From the NCBI GenBank assembly GCA_046330135.1, contig JAXLTI010000004.1, positions 930,001 through 994,000 of the forward strand: a DNA stretch of 64,000 nucleotides, read 5' to 3'. The notes below the pieces were generated by a model. That model was not told the DNA's origin, made no database searches, and was given only the letters and a program-made list of their open reading frames with translations. Shown here piece by piece: positions 25,113-34,493 of the stretch. Both the position numbers and the translations under genes were made by a program. Source of the stretch: CAYYFX01 sp046330135. GTDB lineage: Bacteria > ARS69. Positions within the stretch are counted from its first letter, which is position 1. Each line of letters begins with the position of its first letter.

Positions 25113-26996
25113 CTAACGCAGCAGGAGGACGCGCTGGACGAGCGAGGTTCCGTCGTTCACGTCCAGGCGGAGGAAGTAGAAGCCCGCGGCCGCCGCGCGG
25201 CCGTGCTCGTCGCGGCCGTCCCACCGGACGCGATGCTCTCCGAGGGCCAAGGAGCCGGCGGCGAGGCTGCGCACGCGCCGGCCCGTGACGTCGAAGACGG
25301 CGAGGTGCGTCTCGCTCGGGCGGGGCAACGAGAAGACGACTTCCGTGGCGTCGCGGAAGGGGTTGGGCGCGGGGGTCTGCAGCTGCGGCACCGGCGGCGG
25401 CTCGGGCGCGAGGGCGGTCGTCGGCGACGGGCGATCGAGGTAGATGCGGCGCGTGACGCTGCGCATCAGGACGGGCGCCGAGCGGTTGTTGTTCTCCCAG
25501 AGCGTGTGGATCTTCTCGCCGCGACTCGGCGCCTGCGGGTCGGGATCCAGCGGATCCGGACCGGACACGTTCGCGTCCCGGAGGAAGTCCACGTACGGAC
25601 GCGACGCCGTCTGGTACCAGAGGGACGCGGTGACCGTCACCGGGCCGACCGTGCTGTCCGGGATCGCGAACGAGTACGCCGGCTCGTCCCAGTTCGCCAG
25701 CGTGCCGCCCGGCAACGCCTCGAACGTGTACCCGACCGGCTGCGTCCTCGTCTCCGGCACGAAGCCCGCGGGCGGGATGCGGCTGTCGTAGAAGATGCGG
25801 TCGTTCAGCACGAGATGGAACGAGGGCCCCTGCCCGTGGACGCCGTGGCGCGACTCGTACACGTGAAGATCGGGATCCACGACGAGCTGCGCGCTGTCCG
25901 CGTCGTAGTGGCCGGACTCGAAGAGCGTGTTGCCGTCGCCGTCCTGCACGAGGACCGAAAGCCACATCCGCCGGCCCTCGGGATACCCCGTCGGCAGCTT
26001 GTGGCCCGTGAGATTCGTCACGCGCACCTTCGCCGTGACGTTTCCGCTCCCCGCCAGGCGGCTCGGCACGGAGAGACCGAGGTTCGCGGAGCGGTTCTGC
26101 AGGTTGTCGAGCGCCAGGTTGGCCGCACGCTGGTACGCCGCGGTGCGCCCGAGCGACGTTCCGTAGAGGCCGCTCAGCACCGTGGACATGAACGCGTTCG
26201 CGCCGACGAAGTCGTGCTGGGCGATGTCGTCGCGATGCGGGTAGAGATCCGTGCAGACGAATCCGGCCGCATCGGGCATGTGGCACGTCTGGCACTGCGT
26301 GCCCTGCGTCGGGAAGGAGCTGGCCGCCCACTCGAGGTACGTGGACTGCTCCGGGAAACTGAGCCCCGTGTCCTGCCCGTTCTCGTCCTTGAGGTGGACG
26401 AGAGGATTCTCGAGGTCGTGACACGTGGCGCAGAGGTCCGAAGAGACGTGATACGCGGAGTACACGAAGCGGTGCGGCGGCTGCGAGTCGGTGTACGGCC
26501 CGCGAATGGGGGTCTGCTGGCCGCTGACGCCGGGATCCACCCAGTACTGCCCGTTCTGGAAGAAGGGCGTCCCGGTGGGGCCCGTGTTCAGGCGGTGGCA
26601 GAAGTGGCAGTCGATGCCTTCGAAGTCCCCGCCGGGGTTGCCGGGCGAGCCGAGGAGCGCGCTGCCGTTGGCCGTTTCGCTCCGTCCGAAGAGCCAGCCT
26701 CGCGGCGCGTGGCAACGGAGGCAAAACTCTCCGACTCCCGGCACGTCCTGGTTCGCGATGTCGACCGCCGACCAGAAGAGAGGATCGCGGGCGGAGTTCG
26801 CCATCATCGAGCCCGACCACGTCTCCCACGGCTCGTAAGCGCGGGACGGGTCGAAGTCCCCGTGGCAGATCGAGCACAACGCGTCCGGCAGCAGCCCGTC
26901 CACCAATTCCCCCGGCTGCGTGCCGGGCAGGACGATCTGCGCCGCCGCCGGCAGGGGCGCGACGAGAAGGATCACGGAGAGCCAGAAGCTGCGCAT
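25113..26996 (-). CDS. Secreted pentaheme c-type cytochrome with FlgD-Ig-like C-terminal domain
   Basis: 627 residues with a signal peptide (ends A-A-A-Q). Five C-x-x-C-H heme sites are seen at C41, C92, C130, C189 and C235. The middle is beta-rich. The C-terminal ~85 residues are FlgD-Ig-like (P-A-P-N-P-F-R-D-A-T, V-F-D-V-T-G-R-R-V-R, W-D-G-R-D-E-H-G-R, A-A-G-F-Y-F-L-R), implying export past the inner membrane, perhaps to the surface. It resembles family-554-like multiheme proteins of unknown electron partner. ATG 26996 has GGAGG 7 bp upstream, and the gene begins 23 bp after the YcaQ-like gene on the same strand. Confidence 0.85.
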   Translation of the reverse strand: MRSFWLSVILLVAPLPAAAQIVLPGTQPGELVDGLLPDALCSICHGDFDPSRAYEPWETWSGSMMANSARDPLFWSAVDIANQDVPGVGEFCLRCHAPRGWLFGRSETANGSALLGSPGNPGGDFEGIDCHFCHRLNTGPTGTPFFQNGQYWVDPGVSGQQTPIRGPYTDSQPPHRFVYSAYHVSSDLCATCHDLENPLVHLKDENGQDTGLSFPEQSTYLEWAASSFPTQGTQCQTCHMPDAAGFVCTDLYPHRDDIAQHDFVGANAFMSTVLSGLYGTSLGRTAAYQRAANLALDNLQNRSANLGLSVPSRLAGSGNVTAKVRVTNLTGHKLPTGYPEGRRMWLSVLVQDGDGNTLFESGHYDADSAQLVVDPDLHVYESRHGVHGQGPSFHLVLNDRIFYDSRIPPAGFVPETRTQPVGYTFEALPGGTLANWDEPAYSFAIPDSTVGPVTVTASLWYQTASRPYVDFLRDANVSGPDPLDPDPQAPSRGEKIHTLWENNNRSAPVLMRSVTRRIYLDRPSPTTALAPEPPPVPQLQTPAPNPFRDATEVVFSLPRPSETHLAVFDVTGRRVRSLAAGSLALGEHRVRWDGRDEHGRAAAAGFYFLRLDVNDGTSLVQRVLLLR

Positions 26997-27019
26997 CGAC
27001 GGACCTCCAACCTCAGATT

Positions 27020-28426
27020 CTACCGCAACGGAGCGGTTCTTCGCCGCGCGGGGCTGGTCGATCGCTTCGCCGAACGGTTCGATCGACGTGCGGGAGGAGC
27101 CGACGAGCGGGCCGAGCGAGTCGATCGAGGTGTTGAAGGAGCCGAAGGACGCGCTGAAGGAGCCGATCGAAGTGCAGGAGGAGCCGAAGGAGTCGCCGCT
27201 CCGGTTCGTCGCCGGCGCGGCCAGCCGCTCGGCGTCAGATCGAGGGCGTCGCTCCAGCGGGCGAGCGCGGCCGTCGCGGCGGCCTGAGCGGCGGCGGCCG
27301 CGGAGCGACCCCCGGCCGTCTCGAAGTGGGCGAAGAGCACGTGGAGCTTGCCGCGCGCCCGGTCGGCCTTGAGATCGAGCCGACCCACGAGCCTCTCGCC
27401 GGCGAGGATCGGCAGACAGTAGTAGCCGTACGTGCGCTTCGGCGCCGGCTTGTAGATCTCGAGCACGGCATCGAAGCCGAAGAGCTTGGCTACGCGCTCG
27501 CGGTCCCAGAGCACCGGGTCGAAGGGCGAGAGAAGCACGCCGCGATCGGGGCGGGGACGGAGTCGCGCGAGCGCGCCCGTCAGCGCGAGGTCCTCGGGGC
27601 GGATCCACCCCGCGGTGCGCCGGCCGTCGTCTTCGACGAGCGCGCACGGAACGATGCGCCCCTCCTCGCGGAGCGCCACGAGGGCGGCCTCCAGCTTCGC
27701 CTTGCGATTCCGCAGCCGCCACGTGCGGGCCAGCGTGCCCGTCGTGGCCCAGCCGTGTCCTTCGAGCGCGCGGAGGAGGAGCAGCTTCAGCGCTTCGTCC
27801 TCGGGGACGCTGCGCGCGCGGAGGTCCTCGGGAATCACGCGCTCGGCGACGTCGTAGGTCCGCTGGAAGTTCTTGCGCTCGCGGATCGCCAGCTCGCCCG
27901 ACGACCAGAGCGCATCCGCGACCCGCTTGCCGATGCCGAGTTGCCAGAAGCCCTTCCCGCGCTCGCCCTCGAGGTCGGAGGTGCGTAGCGGCCCCTCCGC
28001 GCGCACGCGGTCGAGGATCCGGCGCGCGACGTCCGGGTGGCGCCCGACCACGTCGCCCCACCAGGGATGGGTGCGGAACTCGCGGCGGCGGAACTCGAAG
28101 CAGGGGTAGAGCTCGAGCGGGATCCAGCTCGCCTCGTGCCCCCAGTACTCGAAGAGGGGAACCCCCGGGGCGAGCAGCTCTTCGGGAAGGCTGCGGTCCA
28201 GCCCCGGCAAGCGCGACAAGAGGACGATGGCGTGGCTGCGCGCCCCGGCGATGGAGATCGTGTCCAGCTGCAGGTAGCCGAAGCGGCGGATGACGTCGAG
28301 CGCGGCCTCGCGGGCGGTCGGACCGCGGCCCCGCGCCGCCACGAGGGCGCCGGTGAGGCCGTTCGCGAGCAGACCGGCGCGCGCCAGGGCCAGTCGGCGC
28401 GCTTCGACGATCCCGACGGATTCCAC
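27020..28426 (-). CDS. YcaQ-family winged-helix DNA glycosylase (crosslink repair) with low-complexity tail
   Basis: 468 residues. The family motif Q-L-D-T-I-S-I (Q-x-D glycosylase signature), winged-helix segments and F-S-P-F-D-P-V-L-W-D-R-E-R type motif (L-L-S-P-F-D-P-V-L-W) are present, as is Y-G-Y-Y-C-L-P-I-L. E. coli YcaQ/AlkX unhooks interstrand crosslinks made by nitrogen mustards. The last ~60 residues are a Ser/Ala/Pro/Arg tail coded by a degenerate tandem repeat (27050-27200) that the family does not have. GTG 28426 is the chosen start (GGGAAGA about 7 bp upstream). Confidence 0.85.
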   Translation of the reverse strand: MESVGIVEARRLALARAGLLANGLTGALVAARGRGPTAREAALDVIRRFGYLQLDTISIAGARSHAIVLLSRLPGLDRSLPEELLAPGVPLFEYWGHEASWIPLELYPCFEFRRREFRTHPWWGDVVGRHPDVARRILDRVRAEGPLRTSDLEGERGKGFWQLGIGKRVADALWSSGELAIRERKNFQRTYDVAERVIPEDLRARSVPEDEALKLLLLRALEGHGWATTGTLARTWRLRNRKAKLEAALVALREEGRIVPCALVEDDGRRTAGWIRPEDLALTGALARLRPRPDRGVLLSPFDPVLWDRERVAKLFGFDAVLEIYKPAPKRTYGYYCLPILAGERLVGRLDLKADRARGKLHVLFAHFETAGGRSAAAAAQAAATAALARWSDALDLTPSGWPRRRRTGAATPSAPPALRSAPSARPSAPSTPRSTRSARSSAPPARRSNRSAKRSTSPARRRTAPLR

Positions 28427-28535
28427 TCGGGCATCTTCCCACGAACGCGCAACTCGGGGGAGCGTCCCCGCGTACTCAGAGGCGTCGCCGGATCCCTCTT
28501 GACCCGGGCCCGCCCGTTGCGGAGGCTGTCGCGCC

Positions 28536-29426
28536 ATGTTGACCGTCCGCCGGCTCGTGAAGATCTACCCGGGCCCCGTGGCCGCGCTCGAGGGCGTGGA
28601 CCTCGAGGTGCCCCGCGGGATGTACGGTTTGCTCGGTCCGAACGGCGCCGGCAAGTCCACCCTGATGAAGATCGTCTCCGGCCTGCTGGAGCCCACGTCG
28701 GGTGAGGTCCGCCTCGAGGACCACGACATCCTCGCCGACCCGGCCTTCGTGCGCGCGCGCCTCGGGTACCTGCCGCAGGACTTCGGCTTCTATCCGAACC
28801 TCTCGGGCGAGAAGATGCTCGAGTACCTGCTGCTCCTCAAAGGCGTCGAGGCGCCGGCCGGCCTGAAGCGGCTCGTGGCCTCGCTGCTGGACCGCGTGAA
28901 CCTCTCCTTCGCCGCCAAGCGCAAGCTCAAGGGCTACTCGGGCGGCATGCGGCAGCGTCTCGGCATCGCCCAGGCCATCGCGGGGAACCCGAGCCTCCTC
29001 ATCGTGGACGAGCCCACCGCCGGCCTCGATCCCGAAGAGCGCCATCGCTTCTATCGCCTGCTCGCCGAGCTCGCGCAGGACCGCACGGTGCTGCTCTCCA
29101 CGCACATCGTGGAGGACGTGGCGGTGCTGTGCCCGCGCTTCGCGGTGATCTCCAAGGGCCGCGTGGTGGCGAACACCACGCCCACGGAAGCGCGCGAGGC
29201 GCTCGTGGGGAAGACGTTCGAGGGCTCGGGCTCCGAGGAAGAGCTCCGGCGCGTTCGCGAGACGAGCCTCGTGACGCAGGCGATCCTCGTCGAGGGGCGC
29301 AACCGGATCCGCGTGCACGTGCCCGGCGGCGTGCCGCCCGCCGGCTTCTCGGAGGTCGCGCCCACGCTCGAGGACGCGTACATGGTCCTCGTGAGCTCGC
29401 CGGTCCAAGCACCCGTCGCGGCATGA
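28536..29426 (+). CDS. ABC transporter ATP-binding protein
   Basis: 296 residues. Walker A G-P-N-G-A-G-K-S-T (34-42), Q-loop L-P-Q-D-F-G, signature Y-S-G-G-M-R-Q-R, Walker B L-L-I-V-D-E-P-T-A-G-L-D and the switch His in L-S-T-H-I are all intact. This is an ABC-2-type (DRA-like) ATPase that should power the permease coded next. The start ATG lies 109 bp from the divergent YcaQ-like gene, and the stop overlaps the permease start (ATGA). The substrate is not predictable. Confidence 0.93.
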   Translation: MLTVRRLVKIYPGPVAALEGVDLEVPRGMYGLLGPNGAGKSTLMKIVSGLLEPTSGEVRLEDHDILADPAFVRARLGYLPQDFGFYPNLSGEKMLEYLLLLKGVEAPAGLKRLVASLLDRVNLSFAAKRKLKGYSGGMRQRLGIAQAIAGNPSLLIVDEPTAGLDPEERHRFYRLLAELAQDRTVLLSTHIVEDVAVLCPRFAVISKGRVVANTTPTEAREALVGKTFEGSGSEEELRRVRETSLVTQAILVEGRNRIRVHVPGGVPPAGFSEVAPTLEDAYMVLVSSPVQAPVAA

Positions 29427-32400
29427 CGCTCCGGCGCCTCGGCCTCGTATTCCGGAACGACTTCGGCTTCCACACGCGCCGGCCGCTGGTGTGGGTGCTG
29501 CTCGTCATCCTCGCGCTCACGTCGTGGGGCCTTTCCACCGGCAAGGTGAGAATCCAGTCCGGCGACACGGCGATCGGCGGGAGCAAGCAGCCCTACCTGA
29601 CCTCCGAGTTCGCGAACGCGAAGATGCTCCCGATGGTCGCGTTCCTGTTCTACTCGTTCTTCCTCGCCGTCGCGGCGGGCATGGCCATTCCCCGCGACGA
29701 CGAGATCAACGTGGGTCCGGTGATCCACGCCACGCGCCTCGAGCCGGCGGAGTACGTGTGGGGCAAGTTCGGCGCCGCGCTGGCCACGTTCCTCGCCGTC
29801 CTCCTGGTCCACCTCTCGCTCGCCGCGTTCTTCAATCACGTCGTGCCGAACGCGGACGCGGAGCGCATCCGCGGGCCGTTCTCCCTCGTGAACTACCTGC
29901 GCCCCGCGCTGCTGATGGCGCTGCCGTTCGTGGTGTTCCTCGCCGGTACGTCGTTCGCCATCGGCGAGCGCTCGCGCGGCCCGATCCTCGTCTTCGTGAT
30001 GCCCGTGGCGCTCTTCCTCGTGAGCATCTTCTTCCTGTGGGACTGGTCGCCCTCGTGGCTCGACCCCCGCATCAACCGCCTGCTCCAGTGGATCGAGCCG
30101 TCGGGGTTCCGCTGGATCAACGAGACGTGGACGAAGGTGGACCTCGGCGTGGACTACTACAACAAGCGGCCCGTCGGCTACGACACGCCGTTCCTGCTGA
30201 GCCGTCTCGCCTACGCGCTCGTCGGGCTCTTGGCGGTGGCGGGGTCCGCGCGCCACTTCGGCGCGACGCTCCGCGGCTCCGCGAAGATATCGGAGCGTCG
30301 CGGTCGCGCGGCCGCGGAGCCTGCGGCGGAGAGCGCGCGGCCGGAAGCGAGCGGAGCGAAGCTCGCGACCCTGACCATGACGTCCCGCGCGCCGGGCTTC
30401 GTGCGCACGGTCCTGGACGTCGCGGCGTTCGAGGGCCGCAACGTCGCGAGCCAGCCCGGGCTCTACATCTTCGTGCCGCTGATCCTGCTCCAGGTGGTCG
30501 GCTCGAGCCTCTTCCAGGTGGGCGCGTTCGACACGCCGCTCCTGCTCACGCCGGGAACCGCCGCGGTGGGCTCGATGAACACGCTGACGCTCCTCGTCTG
30601 CTTCCTCCTCCTCTTCTACACGACGGAGTCCGTGCTGCGGGAGAAGGCGGTGCGCCTCGAGCAGATGTTCTGGGCCACGCCCTCGCGGACCGGGGCGGTG
30701 CTCCTCGGCAAGGCCATCGCGAACGGGCTCGTGGGCTTCGTGATCCTCGTGGCGGCGTGGATCGGCTCGACGATCGTGATCCTCGTCCAGGGCAAGGTCC
30801 ATCCCGCGATCGGACCGTACGTCCTCGTGTGGGGCGCGCTGCTCCTGCCCACGTTCATCGCGTGGGCGTCGTTCGTCACGGCGATCATCGCCGCGACGGG
30901 GGACCGTTGGATGACGTACTCGCTGGGTCTGGCCACGATCGCCTTCACGGGCTGGCGCCAGTTCAAGCAGGCCGTCAACTGGGTCGGCAACTGGGATCTG
31001 TGGAGCGCCGCCACGTGGACGGACTTCGGCGGGCTCGATCCGAACGGCAAGGCCCTGCTCCTCAATCGGGCCTTCTACCTGGCCGTCACCGCGTTCCTGA
31101 TCGCGTGGACGGTCCGCTTCTTCCCGCGTCGCGAGCCGGACTCGGGCGCCTCGCTGGACCGCGTGCGTCCCGGCCGGCTCGTGGGCGCGGCGGTGCGTCT
31201 CTCGCCCATCGCGCTCCCGGCCGTGGCGCTCGGCGCGATGCTGTACGTGCAGGTGAGCAACGGCTTCCAGGGGAAGGCGGCGGAGCGTCGCGAGAAGGAG
31301 TACCACGGGCGCAACCTCGTGACCTGGGAGGGCGTGAAGGGGCCGGTGCTCGGCGGCGTCGACCTGGATCTCCAGCTCGAGCCGTCGCGTCGTTTCTTCC
31401 GCGTGAAGGGCAGCTACGCGCTCGTGAACCGGACTGAGAAGCCGATGCGCCGCTTCCCGATGTCGGTGGGCGACCACTTCGAGAAGATGGAGTGGACGCT
31501 GGGCGGCCAGAAGTTCACCCCCGAGGATCGCGCGCGCCTGGAGGTGTTCAATCTCTCGCCGCCGCTCGCGGTCGGGGACACGGTGCGGGTGGGATTCTCG
31601 TACGAGGGTCGCTTCCCGAACGGCTTCACGAAGAACGGCGGCGGCATGGACCAGTTCATCCTGCCGAGCGGCGTGGTGCTCACGTCCTTCGGCTCGAGCT
31701 TCCTGCCGATGCCCTTCTTCGAGGACGGTCGCGGCGTGAAGGAGGAGAACCGCCTCGATCCCAAGGACTACGAGGACGGCTTCTGGGAAGGCGTCACGCC
31801 TCCGGGCATCGGGAGCGGCGCCCTCTTCCCGGTCCGCACGCGGATCACGGGGCCGGCGGGCTGGGACTACCACGGCGTGGGCGTGCGGCGCGAAGACACC
31901 ACCGCGAACGGCAAGCGCACGGTCGTGTGGGAGACCGACCATCCGGTGAACTTCTTCAACGTGGTCGCGGGGAAGTGGGCCGTGTGGAGGGGCGAGGGCG
32001 TGGAGGTGGACTACCTGCCGGAGCACAAGTATAACGTGGAGGAGATCGGTCAGGCGCTCGTCGCCGCGCGGCGTTACTACTCCGAGTGGTTCTACCCGTA
32101 CCCGTGGCGGGATCTCCGCCTGAACGAGTTCGCCGGCCTCGCCGGCTACGCGCAGGGCTTCCCCACGAACATCACGTTCTCGGAGAGGATCGGCTTCCTC
32201 ACCCGGAGCAAGCCGGAGGCGGCCGTGGCGTTCCTCGTGACCGCGCACGAGAGCGCGCACCAGTGGTGGGGCAACATCCTCCTGCCGGGCGAAGGTCCGG
32301 GCGGGGACATCCTCGCGGAGGGCATGGCGCACTTCTCCACGATCCTGCTGTACGACCAGGTGAAGGGCCCGCGCGAGCGCATCGAGTTCTGCAAGGGCAT

Positions 32401-33034
32401 CGAGCACCGCTACGGAGATCGCCGCCAGGTGGACTCCGAGAAGCCGCTCGCGTGGATCGACGGCTCGAAGGACGGCGACGAGACGGCCACGTACGACAAG
32501 GGCGGCTGGGCGGCGTGGATGCTGTATCGCCTGATGGGGAAGGAAGCGGACCTGGCCGGCCTGCACGACTTCATCGAGCGCTATCACGCCAACCTGGATC
32601 ACCCGATGGTCGAGGACTTCACGGCCGTGATGCGCGAGCACGCGCCCGACCCGGCCGCCTACGACGATTTCGTCAAGCAGTGGTACTACTCGGTGGTCGT
32701 GCCGCAGTATCACGTGCGCGACGCGTCGAAGACGCGTGACGGCGATGCGTGGACCGTGAAGGCCACCGTCGAGAACGTCGGGACCGGCCGCATGCCGGTG
32801 GAGGTGGCGGCGGTGGCCGGGGATCGCTGGCCGGACGATCCGTCGAAAGACGGCGCGAAGGCGAAGCACCACGCCGCGAAGCCGTGGCACGAGACGCGCA
32901 CCACGGTCGTGCTCGGCGCGGGCGAGAAGGCGAGCGTCACGCTGCGCGCGGACTTCGAGCCGGAGAAGATCGTGGTCGACCCGGACGCCGGCGTGCTGAT
33001 GCTGAAGCGCGACCAAGCCGAGACGAAGCTCTAG
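29423..33034 (+). CDS. ABC-2 permease fused to an M1-family zinc metallopeptidase
   Basis: 1203 residues. The first ~590 form two ABC-2 permease-like sets of membrane helices (e.g. W-V-L-L-V-I-L-A-L-T, L-A-G-T-S-F-A-I-G-E-R-S-R, L-L-V-C-F-L-L-L-F-Y). The C-terminal half is an M1 peptidase with zinc site H-E-S-A-H (942-946) and a third ligand Glu 20 residues on (A-E-G-M-A-H-F). This fusion, known in Bacteroidota and other phyla, places a peptidase outside the inner membrane on a transporter. The ATG overlaps the ATPase stop (ATGA). It may process or sense peptides linked to transport. No motif is missing. Confidence 0.9.
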   Translation: MTLRRLGLVFRNDFGFHTRRPLVWVLLVILALTSWGLSTGKVRIQSGDTAIGGSKQPYLTSEFANAKMLPMVAFLFYSFFLAVAAGMAIPRDDEINVGPVIHATRLEPAEYVWGKFGAALATFLAVLLVHLSLAAFFNHVVPNADAERIRGPFSLVNYLRPALLMALPFVVFLAGTSFAIGERSRGPILVFVMPVALFLVSIFFLWDWSPSWLDPRINRLLQWIEPSGFRWINETWTKVDLGVDYYNKRPVGYDTPFLLSRLAYALVGLLAVAGSARHFGATLRGSAKISERRGRAAAEPAAESARPEASGAKLATLTMTSRAPGFVRTVLDVAAFEGRNVASQPGLYIFVPLILLQVVGSSLFQVGAFDTPLLLTPGTAAVGSMNTLTLLVCFLLLFYTTESVLREKAVRLEQMFWATPSRTGAVLLGKAIANGLVGFVILVAAWIGSTIVILVQGKVHPAIGPYVLVWGALLLPTFIAWASFVTAIIAATGDRWMTYSLGLATIAFTGWRQFKQAVNWVGNWDLWSAATWTDFGGLDPNGKALLLNRAFYLAVTAFLIAWTVRFFPRREPDSGASLDRVRPGRLVGAAVRLSPIALPAVALGAMLYVQVSNGFQGKAAERREKEYHGRNLVTWEGVKGPVLGGVDLDLQLEPSRRFFRVKGSYALVNRTEKPMRRFPMSVGDHFEKMEWTLGGQKFTPEDRARLEVFNLSPPLAVGDTVRVGFSYEGRFPNGFTKNGGGMDQFILPSGVVLTSFGSSFLPMPFFEDGRGVKEENRLDPKDYEDGFWEGVTPPGIGSGALFPVRTRITGPAGWDYHGVGVRREDTTANGKRTVVWETDHPVNFFNVVAGKWAVWRGEGVEVDYLPEHKYNVEEIGQALVAARRYYSEWFYPYPWRDLRLNEFAGLAGYAQGFPTNITFSERIGFLTRSKPEAAVAFLVTAHESAHQWWGNILLPGEGPGGDILAEGMAHFSTILLYDQVKGPRERIEFCKGIEHRYGDRRQVDSEKPLAWIDGSKDGDETATYDKGGWAAWMLYRLMGKEADLAGLHDFIERYHANLDHPMVEDFTAVMREHAPDPAAYDDFVKQWYYSVVVPQYHVRDASKTRDGDAWTVKATVENVGTGRMPVEVAAVAGDRWPDDPSKDGAKAKHHAAKPWHETRTTVVLGAGEKASVTLRADFEPEKIVVDPDAGVLMLKRDQAETKL

Positions 33035-33038
33035 CCGG

Positions 33039-34427
33039 GTGCCGGTCCTCTCTCCGCGCGCGCACTTCATCGCCTTGGCGGCGTGCGTCGCCCTGATCCT
33101 GGGCTTCGCGGACAAGGGCAAGATCTCGGGCGACGGCTTGCTCCGCTGGAACGCGCTGGTGGAGCTGATGGAGCACCACCGGCTCACCGACGGGAAGTAC
33201 TCCATCCTCCAGCCCATCGCCGCCGCGCCGCTCTACGCCGTCGCCGACGCGACGCGGCGGATGTCGCACCCGGGCGAGACGGCGGACGAGCGCGTCGCCG
33301 GGATCCGCAAGGTGGTGCAGCGCTTCAACAAGTTCGTGGTGCTCGCCCTCGTGCTCCTCTTCTACCGCGCCTCCAGGACGCACTTCGGACTGAGCGCGCG
33401 GCAGGGCGTGGGGGGCGTGGCGCTGCTCCTCTTCGGCAGCTTCTTGATCCCGCACTCGCGGGACTTCTACTCGGAGTGCCTCTGGACGACGCTGAGCCTC
33501 GCCGCGCTCGTTCTCGTGTGCACGTTGAGAGCGGGGCCGGACGGGACGCGGCGCCGCGCCGGCGCGCTCGTCGTCGTCACCGCGCTCGCGACGGCGATGA
33601 ATCCCCTGCTCGCCCCGGTTCACCTGGGCGCTTCGCTCGTGGCCGGGTTCCTCGCGACGCGCTCGGCGACGGCGCGCGAGGGAATCGCACGCCTCTTCCG
33701 CGCGATCCGGAGCGCCGAGGTGCGATGGACGGTCGCGGGCGTGGCGCTCGGAGCCGCCCTGTGTCTCCTCGAGAACGAACTCCGCCGCGGCGCAGCGCTC
33801 GATTTCGGCTACGGCGGCGAGGGCTTCACGACCCCCGTGTGGATCGGGCTTCCCGGGATGCTGATCGCTCCGGCGCGCGGGCTCGTCTTCTTCGTCCCGA
33901 CCGTCTTTCTCGGCATCGCGCTCGCGCGCCGGCCGCCTCGCGGCTTCCCCGCCGCCGCCACGACGCTCACGCTCGTGGGCCTCGCGTACTCGGCGCTCCT
34001 CGTCGCGGCGTACTCCACGTGGCACGCCTGGCACGGCGCCTGGTACTGGGGACCGCGCTTCCTCCTGCCCGTATCCGTGCTCGGCGTGGCGTGGGCTGTT
34101 CTGGCGCTCCGCTATGCGTGGGCGGATGCCTCCCCGCTCGCGCGCGGGTGGATGGTGGCGCTCGTCGTGGCCTCCGTCCTCGTGTACAAGTGCGGGGTCG
34201 CGATCGGTCCCGGGCCCCTCGTACGCTGTCTGGAGGCCGCGGCGCGGGAGGACGACTGCTACTGGCGGCTGGAGTTCCTGCCGTACGCGCCGTATTGGCG
34301 ACTCGGGAATCTCGCATCCATGGCCCAGCATCCCTCGACCGCCGTCGAGATCGTCGGCCTCCTGCTGCTCGGGACGGTGGCCGCGGCGGCGCCGGGCGCG
34401 AACGCGCGGCGCACCGGCGGGCAATGA
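33039..34427 (+). CDS. Multi-pass membrane protein, GT-C-like, unknown
   Basis: 462 residues with about ten hydrophobic segments. An N-terminal loop carries D-K-G-K-I-S-G-D-G-L-L-R-W and a later one Y-S-T-W-H-A-W-H-G-A-W-Y-W-G-P-R-F-L-L-P. The W-Y-W-G-P-R-F-L-L-P motif is common in bacterial GT-C-like/ArnT-like membrane proteins. GTG 33039 lies 4 bp after the permease-peptidase stop, which suggests cotranscription, though no ribosome site is obvious. A sugar-transfer role is inferred only from topology and motif. Confidence 0.7.
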   Translation: MPVLSPRAHFIALAACVALILGFADKGKISGDGLLRWNALVELMEHHRLTDGKYSILQPIAAAPLYAVADATRRMSHPGETADERVAGIRKVVQRFNKFVVLALVLLFYRASRTHFGLSARQGVGGVALLLFGSFLIPHSRDFYSECLWTTLSLAALVLVCTLRAGPDGTRRRAGALVVVTALATAMNPLLAPVHLGASLVAGFLATRSATAREGIARLFRAIRSAEVRWTVAGVALGAALCLLENELRRGAALDFGYGGEGFTTPVWIGLPGMLIAPARGLVFFVPTVFLGIALARRPPRGFPAAATTLTLVGLAYSALLVAAYSTWHAWHGAWYWGPRFLLPVSVLGVAWAVLALRYAWADASPLARGWMVALVVASVLVYKCGVAIGPGPLVRCLEAAAREDDCYWRLEFLPYAPYWRLGNLASMAQHPSTAVEIVGLLLLGTVAAAAPGANARRTGGQ

Positions 34428-34493
34428 CCGCGTTCCGTGCTAGAGTGTCGCCTTCCCCCCGCATCACAACCCCTTCGAAATCGGAGGAACTCC

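Noticed and set aside
29051..33217. 1388-residue open frame on the minus strand
   Set aside because: Shadow of the permease/M1 peptidase gene; His/Arg-rich with no family motif.
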